Of a stretch of DNA of 64,000 nucleotides, positions 25,528-34,939 are shown piece after piece. Under the pieces are notes generated by a model that ran no database searches, was not told the origin of the DNA, and saw only the letters and a program-made list of their open reading frames with translations. The DNA is taken from the NCBI RefSeq assembly GCF_038618305.1, contig NZ_CP152017.1:2085501-2149500 (forward strand), in the 5' to 3' direction. Every line of letters begins with the position of its first letter. The first letter of the stretch is position 1. Both the position numbers and the translations under genes were made by a program. The stretch comes from Sporosarcina sp. FSL K6-2383. GTDB taxonomy: Bacteria; Bacillota; Bacilli; Bacillales_A; Planococcaceae.

Positions 25528-26664
25528 TTAAGACAAACGATTTCTAAAATCTTCGTACCCAAATTGCTTAATAACTCTCACGTCGTCGTTCACTGTATTT
25601 AACACGATAGCAGGTAGATTAACACCGTTAAATGTGTTGTTTTTCACCATGGAATAGTGAGCCATATCGCAAAATACCAGTTTGTCGCCAGGCTGTAAAG
25701 GTTGATCGAAAGAATAATCACCAATGACATCGCCTGCAAGACAAGTAGGTCCGCCAAAACGATACGTATAAGTTTTTTCGTTAGGCATTCCCGCACCGAT
25801 AATTTCAGGACGGTAAGGCATTTCTAAGACATCAGGCATATGACACGCTGCTGAAGTGTCTAAAATGGCAATCGGCATTCCATTATCGAGCGTATCTAAA
25901 ACGGTTGCGACGAGATAGCCTGTATTTAAGGCAACAGCTTCACCAGGCTCTAAATAGACGTCAATATCGTACTTGTCTTTCATAAAAAGAATCGACCGAA
26001 TCAGTGTTTCAACATCATAATCATCCCGCGTAATATGATGTCCACCGCCAAAGTTAATCCACTTCATGTTTTTAATGTAGTCCCCAAATTTCTCGTCAAC
26101 GACTTGGATTGTCCGCCATAGTGTATCGGAATTTTGCTCACACATCGTGTGGAAATGCAATCCATCAATACCTTCAAGCTGGTCGGGTTCGAAATTGTTC
26201 AATGTGACCCCGAATCGAGAGTGTGCAAAGCATGGGTTGTACATATCGACTTCAATTTCAGAGTACTCCGGATTAATGCGAAGTCCGACACTAATTTCTT
26301 TGGAATGATTCTTCACTTTGTCTTTGAATTGATTCCATTGTTGAAAAGAATTAAAGACAATATGATCTGAGTATGACAGAATTTCATCAAACTCAGCTTC
26401 TGAAAAAGCAGGGGCATAGGTATGAACTTCCTTGCCCATTTCTTCAAAGCCTAGTCTTGCTTCGTGTACGGAGCTGGACGTGACGCCATTCAAGTATTGT
26501 CCCATTAATGGATAGACAGAAAACATCGAAAAACCTTTTTGTGCAAGTAGAATCTTGCAGCCAGTGCGATCTATGACGGATTTCATTTTTTCCATATTTT
26601 TAATAAGCAACGCCTCATCTACTACATAGCAAGGAGAGGGGAGTACGTTTAAATCGATATTCAC
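25528..26664 (-). CDS. nspC: Carboxynorspermidine/carboxyspermidine decarboxylase
   Basis: This 378-residue PLP enzyme of the alanine-racemase fold removes the carboxyl group from carboxynorspermidine or carboxyspermidine. ILLAQKGFSMFSVYPLMGQY carries the PLP Lys (near residue 43), LHFHTMCEQNSDTLWRTIQ and WINFGGGHHITRDDYD are family blocks, and DTSAACHMPDVLEMPYRPEI holds the C-terminal catalytic Cys. It is the last gene of the polyamine operon, 13 bases after the dehydrogenase. The substrate chain length (from diaminopropane or putrescine) cannot be read from sequence. With putrescine made upstream, carboxyspermidine is the likelier substrate. Confidence 0.92.
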   Translation of the reverse strand: MNIDLNVLPSPCYVVDEALLIKNMEKMKSVIDRTGCKILLAQKGFSMFSVYPLMGQYLNGVTSSSVHEARLGFEEMGKEVHTYAPAFSEAEFDEILSYSDHIVFNSFQQWNQFKDKVKNHSKEISVGLRINPEYSEIEVDMYNPCFAHSRFGVTLNNFEPDQLEGIDGLHFHTMCEQNSDTLWRTIQVVDEKFGDYIKNMKWINFGGGHHITRDDYDVETLIRSILFMKDKYDIDVYLEPGEAVALNTGYLVATVLDTLDNGMPIAILDTSAACHMPDVLEMPYRPEIIGAGMPNEKTYTYRFGGPTCLAGDVIGDYSFDQPLQPGDKLVFCDMAHYSMVKNNTFNGVNLPAIVLNTVNDDVRVIKQFGYEDFRNRLS

Positions 26665-26677
26665 TTGCTAGTCCTCC

Positions 26678-27877
26678 TCAGTCGATCAATTCAGGATTGA
26701 AGCTTTCCTGCCATGGTAGTCCATATTGGTTCAGTGCATCCATGAATGGATCTGGATTGAACTCTTCAATGTTATGCACGCCTGGCTTTTTCCATTTGCC
26801 GGTTAGGATCATCATAGCGCCAATCATTGCAGGAACGCCTGTTGTGTATGAAATAGCTTGTGAGCCAACCTCTGCATAGCATTCTTGGTGATCGCAAATA
26901 TTATAGATATAATACGTTTTTTCTTTGCCATCTTTGATACCTTGGAAAATACAGCCGATATTTGTTTTCCCTTTTGTACGTGGCCCAAGAGATGCTGGAT
27001 CTGGGAGCACAGCTTTTAAAAATTGTAATGGAACAATTTGCTGACCTTCAAATTCGATTGGTTTGATAGAAGTCATGCCGACATTTTCAAGTACTCGTAA
27101 GTGAGTTAAGTACTTTTCAGAAAATGTCATCCAGAAGCGGATTTTTTTGATGCCTGTAATATTTTCAGCAAGGGATTCTAACTCTTCATGGTAGAGAAGG
27201 TAGACATCTTTTGGTCCTATTTCTGGCAGATTATAGACACGTTTTTCGGAAAGTGGTGGTGTTTCGATAAATTTGCCGTTTTCCCAGTAACGACCGTTTG
27301 CTGTGATTTCACGGATGTTGATTTCTGGGTTAAAGTTTGTTGCAAACGGATAACCATGATCGCCAGCATTGGCATCGACGATATCAATCGTGTGGATTTC
27401 ATCGAAATGGTGCTTGAGTGCATGAGCAGAAAAGACACCTGTGACACCCGGGTCGAACCCGCTACCAAGTAGAGCTGTAATACCAGCTTGTTCAAATCTT
27501 TCACGGTATGCCCATTGCCAGCTATATTCAAATTTAGCGGTATCGAGTGGCTCGTAGTTTGCTGTGTCCATGTAGTCAACGCCAGTTGCCAAACATGCGT
27601 CCATGATTGTTAAGTCTTGGTATGGTAATGCGACGTTAATGACAATATCAGGTTGGAAGCGATTGATGAGTTCAACGAGTTCTTCTACGTTGTCTGCATC
27701 AACTTGAGCCGTTTGGATTTTAGTACGACCGCCATCTAATTTTTCTTTTAATGCATCACATTTGGATATTGTACGACTTGCGATACAAATTTCTTCGAAT
27801 ACGTCAGGAACCTGACAACATTTATGCACAACAACGCCAGCAACTCCGCCAGCACCAATAATTAAAGCTTTACCCAT
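26678..27877 (-). CDS. Carboxynorspermidine/carboxyspermidine dehydrogenase
   Basis: This 399-residue saccharopine-dehydrogenase-family protein opens KALIIGAGGVAGVVVHKCCQ, an NAD(P)-binding Rossmann loop. Family blocks follow: NVALPYQDLTIMDACLATGV, DTANYEPLDTAKFEYSWQWA and LLGSGFDPGVTGVFSAHALK. It condenses aspartate semialdehyde with diaminopropane or putrescine and reduces the imine. The decarboxylase that finishes the pathway is next in the operon. It is separated from speB by 180 bases that hold a palindromic repeat, so it may be partly uncoupled from the upstream genes. Confidence 0.92.
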   Translation of the reverse strand: MGKALIIGAGGVAGVVVHKCCQVPDVFEEICIASRTISKCDALKEKLDGGRTKIQTAQVDADNVEELVELINRFQPDIVINVALPYQDLTIMDACLATGVDYMDTANYEPLDTAKFEYSWQWAYRERFEQAGITALLGSGFDPGVTGVFSAHALKHHFDEIHTIDIVDANAGDHGYPFATNFNPEINIREITANGRYWENGKFIETPPLSEKRVYNLPEIGPKDVYLLYHEELESLAENITGIKKIRFWMTFSEKYLTHLRVLENVGMTSIKPIEFEGQQIVPLQFLKAVLPDPASLGPRTKGKTNIGCIFQGIKDGKEKTYYIYNICDHQECYAEVGSQAISYTTGVPAMIGAMMILTGKWKKPGVHNIEEFNPDPFMDALNQYGLPWQESFNPELID

Positions 27878-27936
27878 AGGTAAACACCACCATATTCATG
27901 TATTTTTTAGATATGTTGCAGTAGAGAATTCTTTTT

Positions 27937-28034
27937 AACCCGCTACGGCGCTAGGGGATGCCTCCCGCAATAAGTCAAGCAGCTTCGCCGCCAGTCTTAT
28001 TACTTCGGCTACCCCTGTTAGGCGCCTTCGCTAA
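27937..28034. repeat. Palindromic repeat element inside the polyamine operon
   Basis: GGCGCTAGGGG (27947-27957) pairs imperfectly with CCCCTGTTAGGCGCC (28012-28026), and AATAAG (27969-27974) pairs with CTTATT (27996-28001). The element is more GC-rich than its surroundings and has no ORF. The form is that of a dispersed intergenic palindromic repeat, but other copies lie outside this window. Confidence 0.5.
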
Positions 28035-28061
28035 ATTTATATAGGTATATACTTTTGTCTA

Positions 28062-28913
28062 TTATGACTTAACTGCCAACAACAATTCCCTTAACACTTT
28101 GCATGCGACGGCTGTCGACACGCCACTTTGATCATAGATAGGGGACAGCTCGTTAATATCGCAGCCAACAATGTTCAACTCAGTCACTTGTAGCATCGCC
28201 TGCAATAGCTCCATAAAGCTAACGCCACCTGCTTCAGGCGTACCAGTTCCAGGGAATTCAGAAGGGTCCAGTACGTCTAGGTCAATCGTTAAATAAACCG
28301 ATTTGCCCTGTAGTTGTTTAACAACCTCTTCTAATCCATTGAAGTTGAATTTATTGGTAAAGACATGATCTTGTCCCCATCTGAATTCACTGCGATCTCC
28401 AGAGCGAATTCCGAATTGGAAAATCCGGTCGTCTCCTAGTAAGTCCCACACTCTATGAATGACGGTAGCATGAGATAGTGATTCGCCTAGATAGTCCTCA
28501 CGCAAGTCTGCATGCGCATCAAACTGGATGACATGCAAATCGGGGTGTTTTTTAGCGACAGCACGAATGGCGCCTAACGTCACTAAATGTTCGCCGCCAA
28601 TCATACAAGGGAGCTTGTCATCCGCAAGTACTTTCGCTGTAAATTCTTCAATTTGAGCCAATGCTTTGGCGGTATTGCCAAAACTCAGTTCTAAGTCCCC
28701 GCCATCAAAGACGGGGATATCCTCTAAATCCTTATCTTGGTAGGGGCTATACGTCTCGATTCCGAACGATTCACTGCGCATCGTTTTGCTAGCAAAGCGT
28801 GTCCCAGGTCGGAAGGAGGTTGTCGAGTCAAAAGGAGCCCCAAAAATGACCAAGCTAGATTCTTCGTAGTCATTGTCACAACCGAGAAAGGTCTCTATGT
28901 TTTTATTCAACAT
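28062..28913 (-). CDS. speB: Agmatinase
   Basis: This 283-residue ureohydrolase cleaves agmatine to putrescine and urea. The Mn-binding motifs are complete: GGEHLVTLGAIRAV, HVIQFDAHADLREDYLG and YLTIDLDVLDPSEFPGTGTP. The start overlaps the end of speE by 11 bases. With SpeA upstream it completes the arginine route to putrescine. Confidence 0.95.
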   Translation of the reverse strand: MLNKNIETFLGCDNDYEESSLVIFGAPFDSTTSFRPGTRFASKTMRSESFGIETYSPYQDKDLEDIPVFDGGDLELSFGNTAKALAQIEEFTAKVLADDKLPCMIGGEHLVTLGAIRAVAKKHPDLHVIQFDAHADLREDYLGESLSHATVIHRVWDLLGDDRIFQFGIRSGDRSEFRWGQDHVFTNKFNFNGLEEVVKQLQGKSVYLTIDLDVLDPSEFPGTGTPEAGGVSFMELLQAMLQVTELNIVGCDINELSPIYDQSGVSTAVACKVLRELLLAVKS

Positions 28914-29754
28914 CTTCTAATTGCTCCTTTACGTAGTTAGGCAGAGCAAACGAGCCAACATGGATGTCCGTATTGTAATACTTTGTTTTCAAGCCAAGGT
29001 CATTCCATGCTGCCGCATTTAGATCTTGAATCGGATTGAATTTTTTAGATGCAAAGCCAAACAGCCAGTGTCCAGAAGGATAGGTAGGAATATGCGCTTG
29101 ATACACTTCGCAAATCGGGAAAAATCCTACAATTCGTTGATGTGCTCTTTGCATACCCAGTGCATCTTCACTATAAAAGGGACTTTCGTGTTGATTGACT
29201 AGAATGCCGTCCTCGTGCAATGCCTTGTAACAGTTGCCGTAAAATTCTTTTGTAAATAACCCTTCACCAGGTCCAAATGGATCTGTTGAGTCTACGATAA
29301 TTAGGTCATAGGCATTTTCCTTATTGCGTACAAATTTGAGGCCATCCTCAAAATATAAATTGACGCGTGGATCAGTCAATTTTGAAGCGGTCTGCGGGAT
29401 ATATTCCATGCAGACATCGACGACCATTTTATCGATTTCGACCATATCAATTTGCTCAATGGAATCATATTTTGTCAGCTCTCGAACTGTGCCACCATCA
29501 CCTGCACCAATGACTAGTACCTTTTTAATCTTTGGGTTAGTAGCCATTGGGACGTGAACAATCATGTCATGATAGATGAATTCATCTTTTTCAGTTACCA
29601 TGACCAATCCATCGAGAGTAAGTAGCTTGCCGAATTCAGTCGTCTGTAAAATGTCGATTTTTTGAAACTCGCTTTGCCCAGAATAAAGATGTTGTTCCAC
29701 TTTCATCGAGAAACGAACACCTGGCGAATGATCCTCTGTATACCATACATTCAT
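28903..29754 (-). CDS. speE: Spermidine synthase (aminopropyltransferase)
   Basis: This 283-residue enzyme transfers the aminopropyl group of decarboxylated AdoMet to putrescine. WYTEDHSPGVRFSMKVEQHL starts it, then FGKLLTLDGLVMVTEKDEFI, the cofactor motif VLVIGAGDGGTVRELTKY and the catalytic DLIIVDSTDPFGPGEGL. It begins 2 bases after the speA stop and overlaps speB. An aminopropyltransferase with slightly different specificity (for example agmatine) cannot be excluded. Confidence 0.94.
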   Translation of the reverse strand: MNVWYTEDHSPGVRFSMKVEQHLYSGQSEFQKIDILQTTEFGKLLTLDGLVMVTEKDEFIYHDMIVHVPMATNPKIKKVLVIGAGDGGTVRELTKYDSIEQIDMVEIDKMVVDVCMEYIPQTASKLTDPRVNLYFEDGLKFVRNKENAYDLIIVDSTDPFGPGEGLFTKEFYGNCYKALHEDGILVNQHESPFYSEDALGMQRAHQRIVGFFPICEVYQAHIPTYPSGHWLFGFASKKFNPIQDLNAAAWNDLGLKTKYYNTDIHVGSFALPNYVKEQLEDVE

Positions 29755-29756
29755 TG

Positions 29757-31211
29757 TTAGCGCTCCTTCACGATATTAATCGTATCAATTTTGCTATCCT
29801 CAGTTCCCGTTAAGAAACAGCCTTTTTCTTTAGAATAGCGAATATAATCCAGTATCTCGTCTGTAATCCGTTCACCTGGTGCTAAAATCGGAATTCCGGG
29901 CGGATAACACATAACGAATTCACTTGAAATCTGACCTGCACTTTCCTCAATCGGCATCTTTTCCTTCGGTGCATAAAAAGCATACTGAGGCGTTAAAGCG
30001 ACTTGGGGCTTAATATATTCATGGTCAAATAGCCCAGTCTTATCCTTCGCATATCTCCGTTTTATTTCCGCGAGAGCAGCGACTAATCGCTCGATATCAA
30101 GCTGTCGATCACCAACGGAAATATAAGCTAATAAATTACCAATATCACCAAATTCAATTTGAATATCATATTCATCCCGAAGAATGTCATATACTTCAAT
30201 GCCGGCAAGTCCGATATTAAGTGTATGAACAGATAGTTTTGTAACATCAAAGTCAAAAATCGTATCTCCGTTTAGTAATTCTTTTGAAAAAGCATAGTAG
30301 CCTTCGATTTTATTGATTTCATCTCTAGTGTATTGGGCCATTTCGGTAACTTTTCGGAAGATCTCTTTCCCGTTGAGGGCTAGATTCCTTCGTGAAATAT
30401 CTAGTGAAGAAAGCAATAAGTAAGAACCACTCGTCGTTTGTGTCAAATTGATAATTTGGCGAGTATATCCTTCACTGACGCCATTATTAATCAAGAGAAA
30501 AGAGCTCTGTGTCAATGAACCACCGGATTTATGCATACTAACTGATGCCATATCAGCGCCAACTGACATAGCAGATGCAGGTAGATCTTCACCGAAATAA
30601 AAGTGAGTACCATGTGCTTCATCGACAAGGACGAGCATATGATGTTGATGGGCAAGGTCGGTAATGGCTTGTAAATTTGAACAAATTCCATAATAGGTAG
30701 GGTTATTAATGAGAATCGCTTTGGCATCTGGATTCGCCAAAATCGCCTGCTTCACCTCATGTACGGACATGCCTAAAGGAATACCTAATTCGCTATTGAC
30801 GCCAGGATTGACATAGACGGGAACAGCGCCACTTAAAATTAGTGCATTAATGGCACTGCGGTGAACGTTTCGCGGCATAATAATTTTGTCTCCGGCTTTG
30901 CATGCTGTCATTACCATCGCTTGGACAGCTGAAGTTGTACCGTTTACCATGAAAAAGGCGTGCTTGGCACCGAAGGCCACAGCCGCCAATTCCTCGGCTT
31001 CCCGAATGACTGAAACAGGATGGCATAAGTTATCCAATGGTTTCATGGAGTTAACATCCATACTCAAGGCTTGCTCCCCTAAAAAGCCAGCTAGTGCCTC
31101 GTTACCTCGTCCACGTTTGTGACCAGGTACGTCGAAAGGGACGACCCGCTTTGCTTTGTACTGATTTAGGGCTTCCATGATCGGGACTTTGTTTTGTGAG
31201 TATTCCGTCAT
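29757..31211 (-). CDS. speA: Arginine decarboxylase, PLP fold type I
   Basis: This 484-residue protein is of the Orn/Lys/Arg decarboxylase major family, short form as in B. subtilis SpeA. It has [20 protein letters not shown], the acid-loop [19 protein letters not shown], and [20 protein letters not shown] with the PLP Lys. Arginine is inferred as substrate because agmatinase (speB) is in the same operon. The start overlaps the speD stop by 4 bases. Confidence 0.93.
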   Translation of the reverse strand: MTEYSQNKVPIMEALNQYKAKRVVPFDVPGHKRGRGNEALAGFLGEQALSMDVNSMKPLDNLCHPVSVIREAEELAAVAFGAKHAFFMVNGTTSAVQAMVMTACKAGDKIIMPRNVHRSAINALILSGAVPVYVNPGVNSELGIPLGMSVHEVKQAILANPDAKAILINNPTYYGICSNLQAITDLAHQHHMLVLVDEAHGTHFYFGEDLPASAMSVGADMASVSMHKSGGSLTQSSFLLINNGVSEGYTRQIINLTQTTSGSYLLLSSLDISRRNLALNGKEIFRKVTEMAQYTRDEINKIEGYYAFSKELLNGDTIFDFDVTKLSVHTLNIGLAGIEVYDILRDEYDIQIEFGDIGNLLAYISVGDRQLDIERLVAALAEIKRRYAKDKTGLFDHEYIKPQVALTPQYAFYAPKEKMPIEESAGQISSEFVMCYPPGIPILAPGERITDEILDYIRYSKEKGCFLTGTEDSKIDTINIVKER

Positions 31212-32044
31212 TTTGATGGCTCCGCATCTTCATATATATTTGTACCGCTAAAGATTTCAATCATTTCTTTACGCAAGTTATTTGTAATATGAAGTCTTTC
31301 CTTTGGCGGTATTTCATAGACATCTGTGTTGAATAAATAATTTTGCAAATCAATATCTTTAATAAGTAGTTTTGTATGAAAAATATTCGATTGATAGACA
31401 TTCACATCAATCGCATCATATTTTTGTAGGGTGTTGGCGTCAATATAATCCTGAATGGAAGTCATTTTGTGATCGATAAATAATTTACGTCCTCGTTCAT
31501 CACGTGTAAATCCACGGACACGGTAATCTGTCGTAATGATATCAGAATCAAAACTTCCTATTAAATAATCTAAAGCGGTTAAAGGAGAGATTTCACCGCA
31601 TGTTGAAACGTCTATATCAACACGGAAAGTGGCAATTGAGTTATCTGGATGATACTCTGGATACGTATGCACCGTTACATGGCTCTTATCTAGATGACCT
31701 ACTACGGTATCGCGTGTCTTTAATATATCGACCTCGCCACGGTTGCAAGACTCATCAATCAAACCAACTGGAATAGCCTCTTCCGATATAAGGATAGTTA
31801 CACTAGCGCCCTGGGGGTCATAATCCTGTTTACTCACATTGAGTACATGTGCTCCAATGATTTCTGTTACGGTGTACAGGATGTTCGTTAGTCGCTCAGA
31901 ATTGTACTGCTCGTCAATATAGGCAATATAATCTTTTTGCTCTCGCTCACTTTTTGCATAGCTTACATCATAGATGTTGAAGCTAAGTGTTTTGGTGAGG
32001 TTGTTAAAGCCATACAGTTTCAGCTTATTTTCCAACCCAATCAT
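31208..32044 (-). CDS. speD: S-adenosylmethionine decarboxylase proenzyme, E. coli (class 1a) type
   Basis: This 278-residue proenzyme supplies decarboxylated AdoMet to SpeE. The sequence follows the long Gram-negative SpeD, not the 120-residue B. subtilis SpeH type. Examples are [76 protein letters not shown] and [20 protein letters not shown]. By analogy the chain self-cleaves between Lys and Ser in LDKSH to form the pyruvoyl group. AGAGG lies 4 bases before the ATG at 32044; earlier in-frame starts (32056, 32068) lack a ribosome binding site. It is the first gene of the operon. Confidence 0.92.
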   Translation of the reverse strand: MIGLENKLKLYGFNNLTKTLSFNIYDVSYAKSEREQKDYIAYIDEQYNSERLTNILYTVTEIIGAHVLNVSKQDYDPQGASVTILISEEAIPVGLIDESCNRGEVDILKTRDTVVGHLDKSHVTVHTYPEYHPDNSIATFRVDIDVSTCGEISPLTALDYLIGSFDSDIITTDYRVRGFTRDERGRKLFIDHKMTSIQDYIDANTLQKYDAIDVNVYQSNIFHTKLLIKDIDLQNYLFNTDVYEIPPKERLHITNNLRKEMIEIFSGTNIYEDAEPSK

Positions 32045-32061
32045 CACGCCTCTCATTTTGA

Positions 32062-32079
32062 GATTCAATTTGTTGAATC
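32062..32079. promoter_or_regulatory. Small perfect palindrome ahead of speD
   Basis: GATTCAA (32062-32068) and TTGAATC (32073-32079) are perfect arms with a 4-base centre. The half-site GATTCAA recurs at 32124-32130. It lies between the likely promoter and the speD start, so it could be an operator. Confidence 0.35.
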
Positions 32080-32134
32080 AACGGTACAAGTCCCCCTAGA
32101 CAGAAGTAAAGCTATTATAAAGTAGATTCAATTA

Positions 32135-32164
32135 TAAATATAAAGTATAACTTTCTCCTGTCAA
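32135..32164 (-). promoter_or_regulatory. Possible promoter of the polyamine operon
   Basis: On the minus strand TTGACA (32164-32159) is a perfect -35. TATTTA (32140-32135) at 18 bases is a poor -10, with other A/T-rich hexamers nearby. It would start a leader of about 85 bases before speD. Confidence 0.4.
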
Positions 32165-32312
32165 TATTATTTTGAAAAATAATAATTCAAGTACTACTTT
32201 TCAATATATTCTAATTACTGTAGGGTTAGTATGAAACGGTTGTCTAATCGTAAACTTAGGTTCTTCAGAAGCCGCTATGAATTAGTTTGTAGCAGAAAAT
32301 GAGGTGTTGGAA

Positions 32313-33398
32313 ATGAAGTTGCCTGTACATTCACTTTCATTAATGAACCAAGTGTATCGACATATTATGCCTGCTGTTCATGAGGAACTGACGCATTGGA
32401 AAAAAAGAGCGCAGGCTATTCCGAATAGGGAATTGAGAGAGCAGGCGTTAGCGAGTATTGAGCATAAAAAATTCCACTGTGAAGGTGGTGCGATTATGGC
32501 CTTGACAGCACTCGGAGAAAGAAATGCGGCCATTTTATTTATCGTTGCCTATCAGACCATCAGTGATTACTTAGACAATTTATGTGATAGAAGCACATCA
32601 CTCGACCCACAAGATTTTACGGCTCTGCATGAATCCATGAAGGATGCATTAACTGTTGATGCATTGCCACAATCCTATTATCGTTTTCGCGATGATCAGG
32701 ATGACGGTGGTTATTTACTAGAGCTTGTGCAGACATGCCAGTTCGTATTACGTACTGTGCCACATTATGCAATAATCATGCCTAATTTACATGAACTGTG
32801 CCAATATTATTGTGATTTACAAATTCATAAGCATGTTAGTGTAGAAGAGCGTGAAGAACGATTAAAAAGCTGGCATGAAAAGAACAAACATAAGTTACCT
32901 GAGATGAGCTGGTATGAATTTTCAGCTAGTTCAGGTTCTACATTAGGTATTTTTTGTCTTGTATCTTATGCGTTGCGCAGTGATTTTAAAGCGACCTATG
33001 CGGATGTAATTCGAAATGGTTATTTTCCATACATTCAAGGGCTGCATATTTTATTGGATTATTTTATTGACCAAGATGAGGATCGGACGGAGGGGGACTT
33101 GAATTTTTGTTTTTATTATACGAATAATCAAGAGCTCAGTCATCGTCTTGTCTATTTTTTGCAGCAGGCCGATAATCACACGCGTGTCTTACCTGATCGA
33201 AAATTTCATCAATTGATTAATCGTGGCCTATTGGGTGTTTATTTATCAGATTGTAAGGTGAATGAGCAGAAAGAAGTAAGGGAGCTCGCAAAAAAAATGA
33301 TGAAGCAGGGTGGCAAGGTCAGTTATTTTTTCTATTGGAATGGGCGGGCTTACAGATGGCTGCAACAGCACTTTTTTTCTATGAAAAAAGCATTCTGA
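32313..33398 (+). CDS. ytpB: Tetraprenyl-beta-curcumene synthase (YtpB family, DUF2600)
   Basis: This 361-residue large terpene cyclase turns tetraprenyl diphosphate into tetraprenyl-beta-curcumene, the precursor of spore sesquarterpenes. The family blocks are HCEGGAIMALTALGERNAAI, the Asp-rich AYQTISDYLDNLCDRSTSLD, ASSGSTLGIFCLVSYALR and LHILLDYFIDQDEDRTEGD. The ATG at 32313 has GAGGTG 6 bases upstream; a GTG at 32304 lies inside that site. It is a single-gene unit, divergent from the polyamine operon across a 270-base gap. Confidence 0.93.
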   Translation: MKLPVHSLSLMNQVYRHIMPAVHEELTHWKKRAQAIPNRELREQALASIEHKKFHCEGGAIMALTALGERNAAILFIVAYQTISDYLDNLCDRSTSLDPQDFTALHESMKDALTVDALPQSYYRFRDDQDDGGYLLELVQTCQFVLRTVPHYAIIMPNLHELCQYYCDLQIHKHVSVEEREERLKSWHEKNKHKLPEMSWYEFSASSGSTLGIFCLVSYALRSDFKATYADVIRNGYFPYIQGLHILLDYFIDQDEDRTEGDLNFCFYYTNNQELSHRLVYFLQQADNHTRVLPDRKFHQLINRGLLGVYLSDCKVNEQKEVRELAKKMMKQGGKVSYFFYWNGRAYRWLQQHFFSMKKAF

Positions 33399-33560
33399 GG
33401 AATGTTTGGAGACATCAAAAACGAATCAGTTTCTTTTTCTTTCGTTTTAAGTAATGAATAGCACACTTACTTATTTAACAGGCAGTTTGAGTTAGTGGTA
33501 GATTTGTTCCATTGAAAAACTGAATCCGATGAGAAAATTATGAAACGTTCTAATTAAATA

Positions 33561-33588
33561 TGAAACTTTTTTGAACGAGCAACGTATA
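33561..33588 (+). promoter_or_regulatory. Sigma-W-type (ECF) promoter for the Ter operon
   Basis: TGAAAC (33561-33566), exactly 16 bases, then CGTATA (33583-33588). This is a perfect match to the TGAAAC-N16-CGTA consensus of sigma-W promoters. It lies 115 bases before yceC. In B. subtilis the yce operon is a known target of sigma-W and other envelope-stress sigma factors. The rest of the 300-base gap from ytpB holds no gene. Confidence 0.8.
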
Positions 33589-33703
33589 TATAAATGCTTA
33601 TCCTAATTTAAACCTAGTGTTTGCTCTAAGAAAGATTGCTTGGTATGATAAATTTCAATGACTATATGTAGTTCAATATTTGAATGAGGAGATGAAGAAA
33701 CCA

Positions 33704-34300
33704 ATGGCTATTAGTTTACAAAAGGGTCAAAGAATTGATTTGACTAAAGGGAACTCAGGTTTAAATCGTATTCAAGTGGGCTTAGGCTGGGACCCAGTAA
33801 AAGCGAAAGGTGGCGGGCTTTTTGCTGCTTTTAAATCTGCACCGGATATTGACTGTGATGCATCGGTGTTTATGTTAACGGATGATAAATTCATTAATAA
33901 AAATGACCTTGTTTATTTTGGGAATTTGAAAAGTGAATGTCAATCTGTTGTTCACTCTGGAGATAATACAACAGGTGACGGCGATGGTGACGATGAAGTC
34001 ATCATGGTGGAATTGAATTCAGTTCCTACTCGTATAAACAAACTTGTTTTCGTCGTTAATATTTATGATTGTGCGAAACGAAAACAGGATTTTGGTATGC
34101 TTCAAAACGCATATATTCGTATAGTCGATCCGAAAACAGGCAGCGAATTAGTACGTTATAACTTATCCGAAAATTATGGTGGATTAACCTCACTTGTTAC
34201 AGGCGAAATTTATCGTCATAGTGGAGAATGGAAATTTGGTGCTGTTGGAGATGGGACGACAGATCAAAACTTAACGCAAATCAGTAAGAGATTCCAATAA
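33704..34300 (+). CDS. yceC: TerD-family protein, YceC type
   Basis: This 198-residue TerD domain opens MAISLQKGQRIDLTKGNSGL. It carries the variant calcium site PDIDCDASVFML plus the conserved [15 protein letters not shown]. The IDCD variant and the KAKGGGLFAAFKSA insert match B. subtilis YceC rather than canonical TerD (DFDLDAS). TerD proteins bind calcium and act in stress tolerance (tellurite, phage, DNA damage); the mechanism is unknown. I chose 33704 because AGGAGATGA sits 8 bases upstream. It is the first gene after the ECF promoter. Confidence 0.93.
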   Translation: MAISLQKGQRIDLTKGNSGLNRIQVGLGWDPVKAKGGGLFAAFKSAPDIDCDASVFMLTDDKFINKNDLVYFGNLKSECQSVVHSGDNTTGDGDGDDEVIMVELNSVPTRINKLVFVVNIYDCAKRKQDFGMLQNAYIRIVDPKTGSELVRYNLSENYGGLTSLVTGEIYRHSGEWKFGAVGDGTTDQNLTQISKRFQ

Positions 34301-34353
34301 TTTAATAACTGAAATACAGATAGGATAACTATACTAATTAGGAGGTTTTTTAA

Positions 34354-34938
34354 ATGGGTGTAATTTCTTTAGCAAAAGGTCAAAAGGTTGATTTAACAAA
34401 AACGAATCCTGGCTTGTCTAAATTAGTCGTTGGTCTTGGATGGGACGTTAATAAATACGATGGTGGACAAGATTTTGACCTAGACGCATCTGTATTCTTG
34501 TTAAATGCTAGCGGCAAAGTTTCGGGTGGGGAAGACTTTATATTTTACAATAATACAACAGGTGCAAATGGTGCGGTTGTTCACTCAGGTGATAACTTAA
34601 CGGGTGACGGGGATGGGGATGATGAGCAAGTGAAAATCATCATCAATAATATCCCTGCAAATATCGAAAAGGTTTCTTTTGCAGTTACGATTCATGATGC
34701 TGAAGCAAGAAACCAAAATTTTGGTATGGTCTCTAATGCATTTATCCGTATTGTGAATGAAGATTCGAATGCGGAGCTGGTTCGTTATGATTTAGGAGAA
34801 GATTTCAGTATTGAAACAGCTGTTGTTGTTGGTGAATTGTATCGCCATAATGGCGAGTGGAAATTTAGTGCTGTTGGTTCAGGGTATCAAGGTGGACTAG
34901 CTGCATTATGTAATGATTTTGGTCTGCAAGTAGGCTGA
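34354..34938 (+). CDS. yceD: TerD-family protein, YceD type
   Basis: This 194-residue canonical TerD has [20 protein letters not shown] at the start, the calcium-binding [14 protein letters not shown] and [15 protein letters not shown], then [20 protein letters not shown] and [18 protein letters not shown] strong AGGAGG lies 8 bases upstream. It is the second of three tandem TerD paralogues; symbol assigned by order and length against the B. subtilis yce operon. Confidence 0.93.
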   Translation: MGVISLAKGQKVDLTKTNPGLSKLVVGLGWDVNKYDGGQDFDLDASVFLLNASGKVSGGEDFIFYNNTTGANGAVVHSGDNLTGDGDGDDEQVKIIINNIPANIEKVSFAVTIHDAEARNQNFGMVSNAFIRIVNEDSNAELVRYDLGEDFSIETAVVVGELYRHNGEWKFSAVGSGYQGGLAALCNDFGLQVG

Positions 34939-34939
34939 T

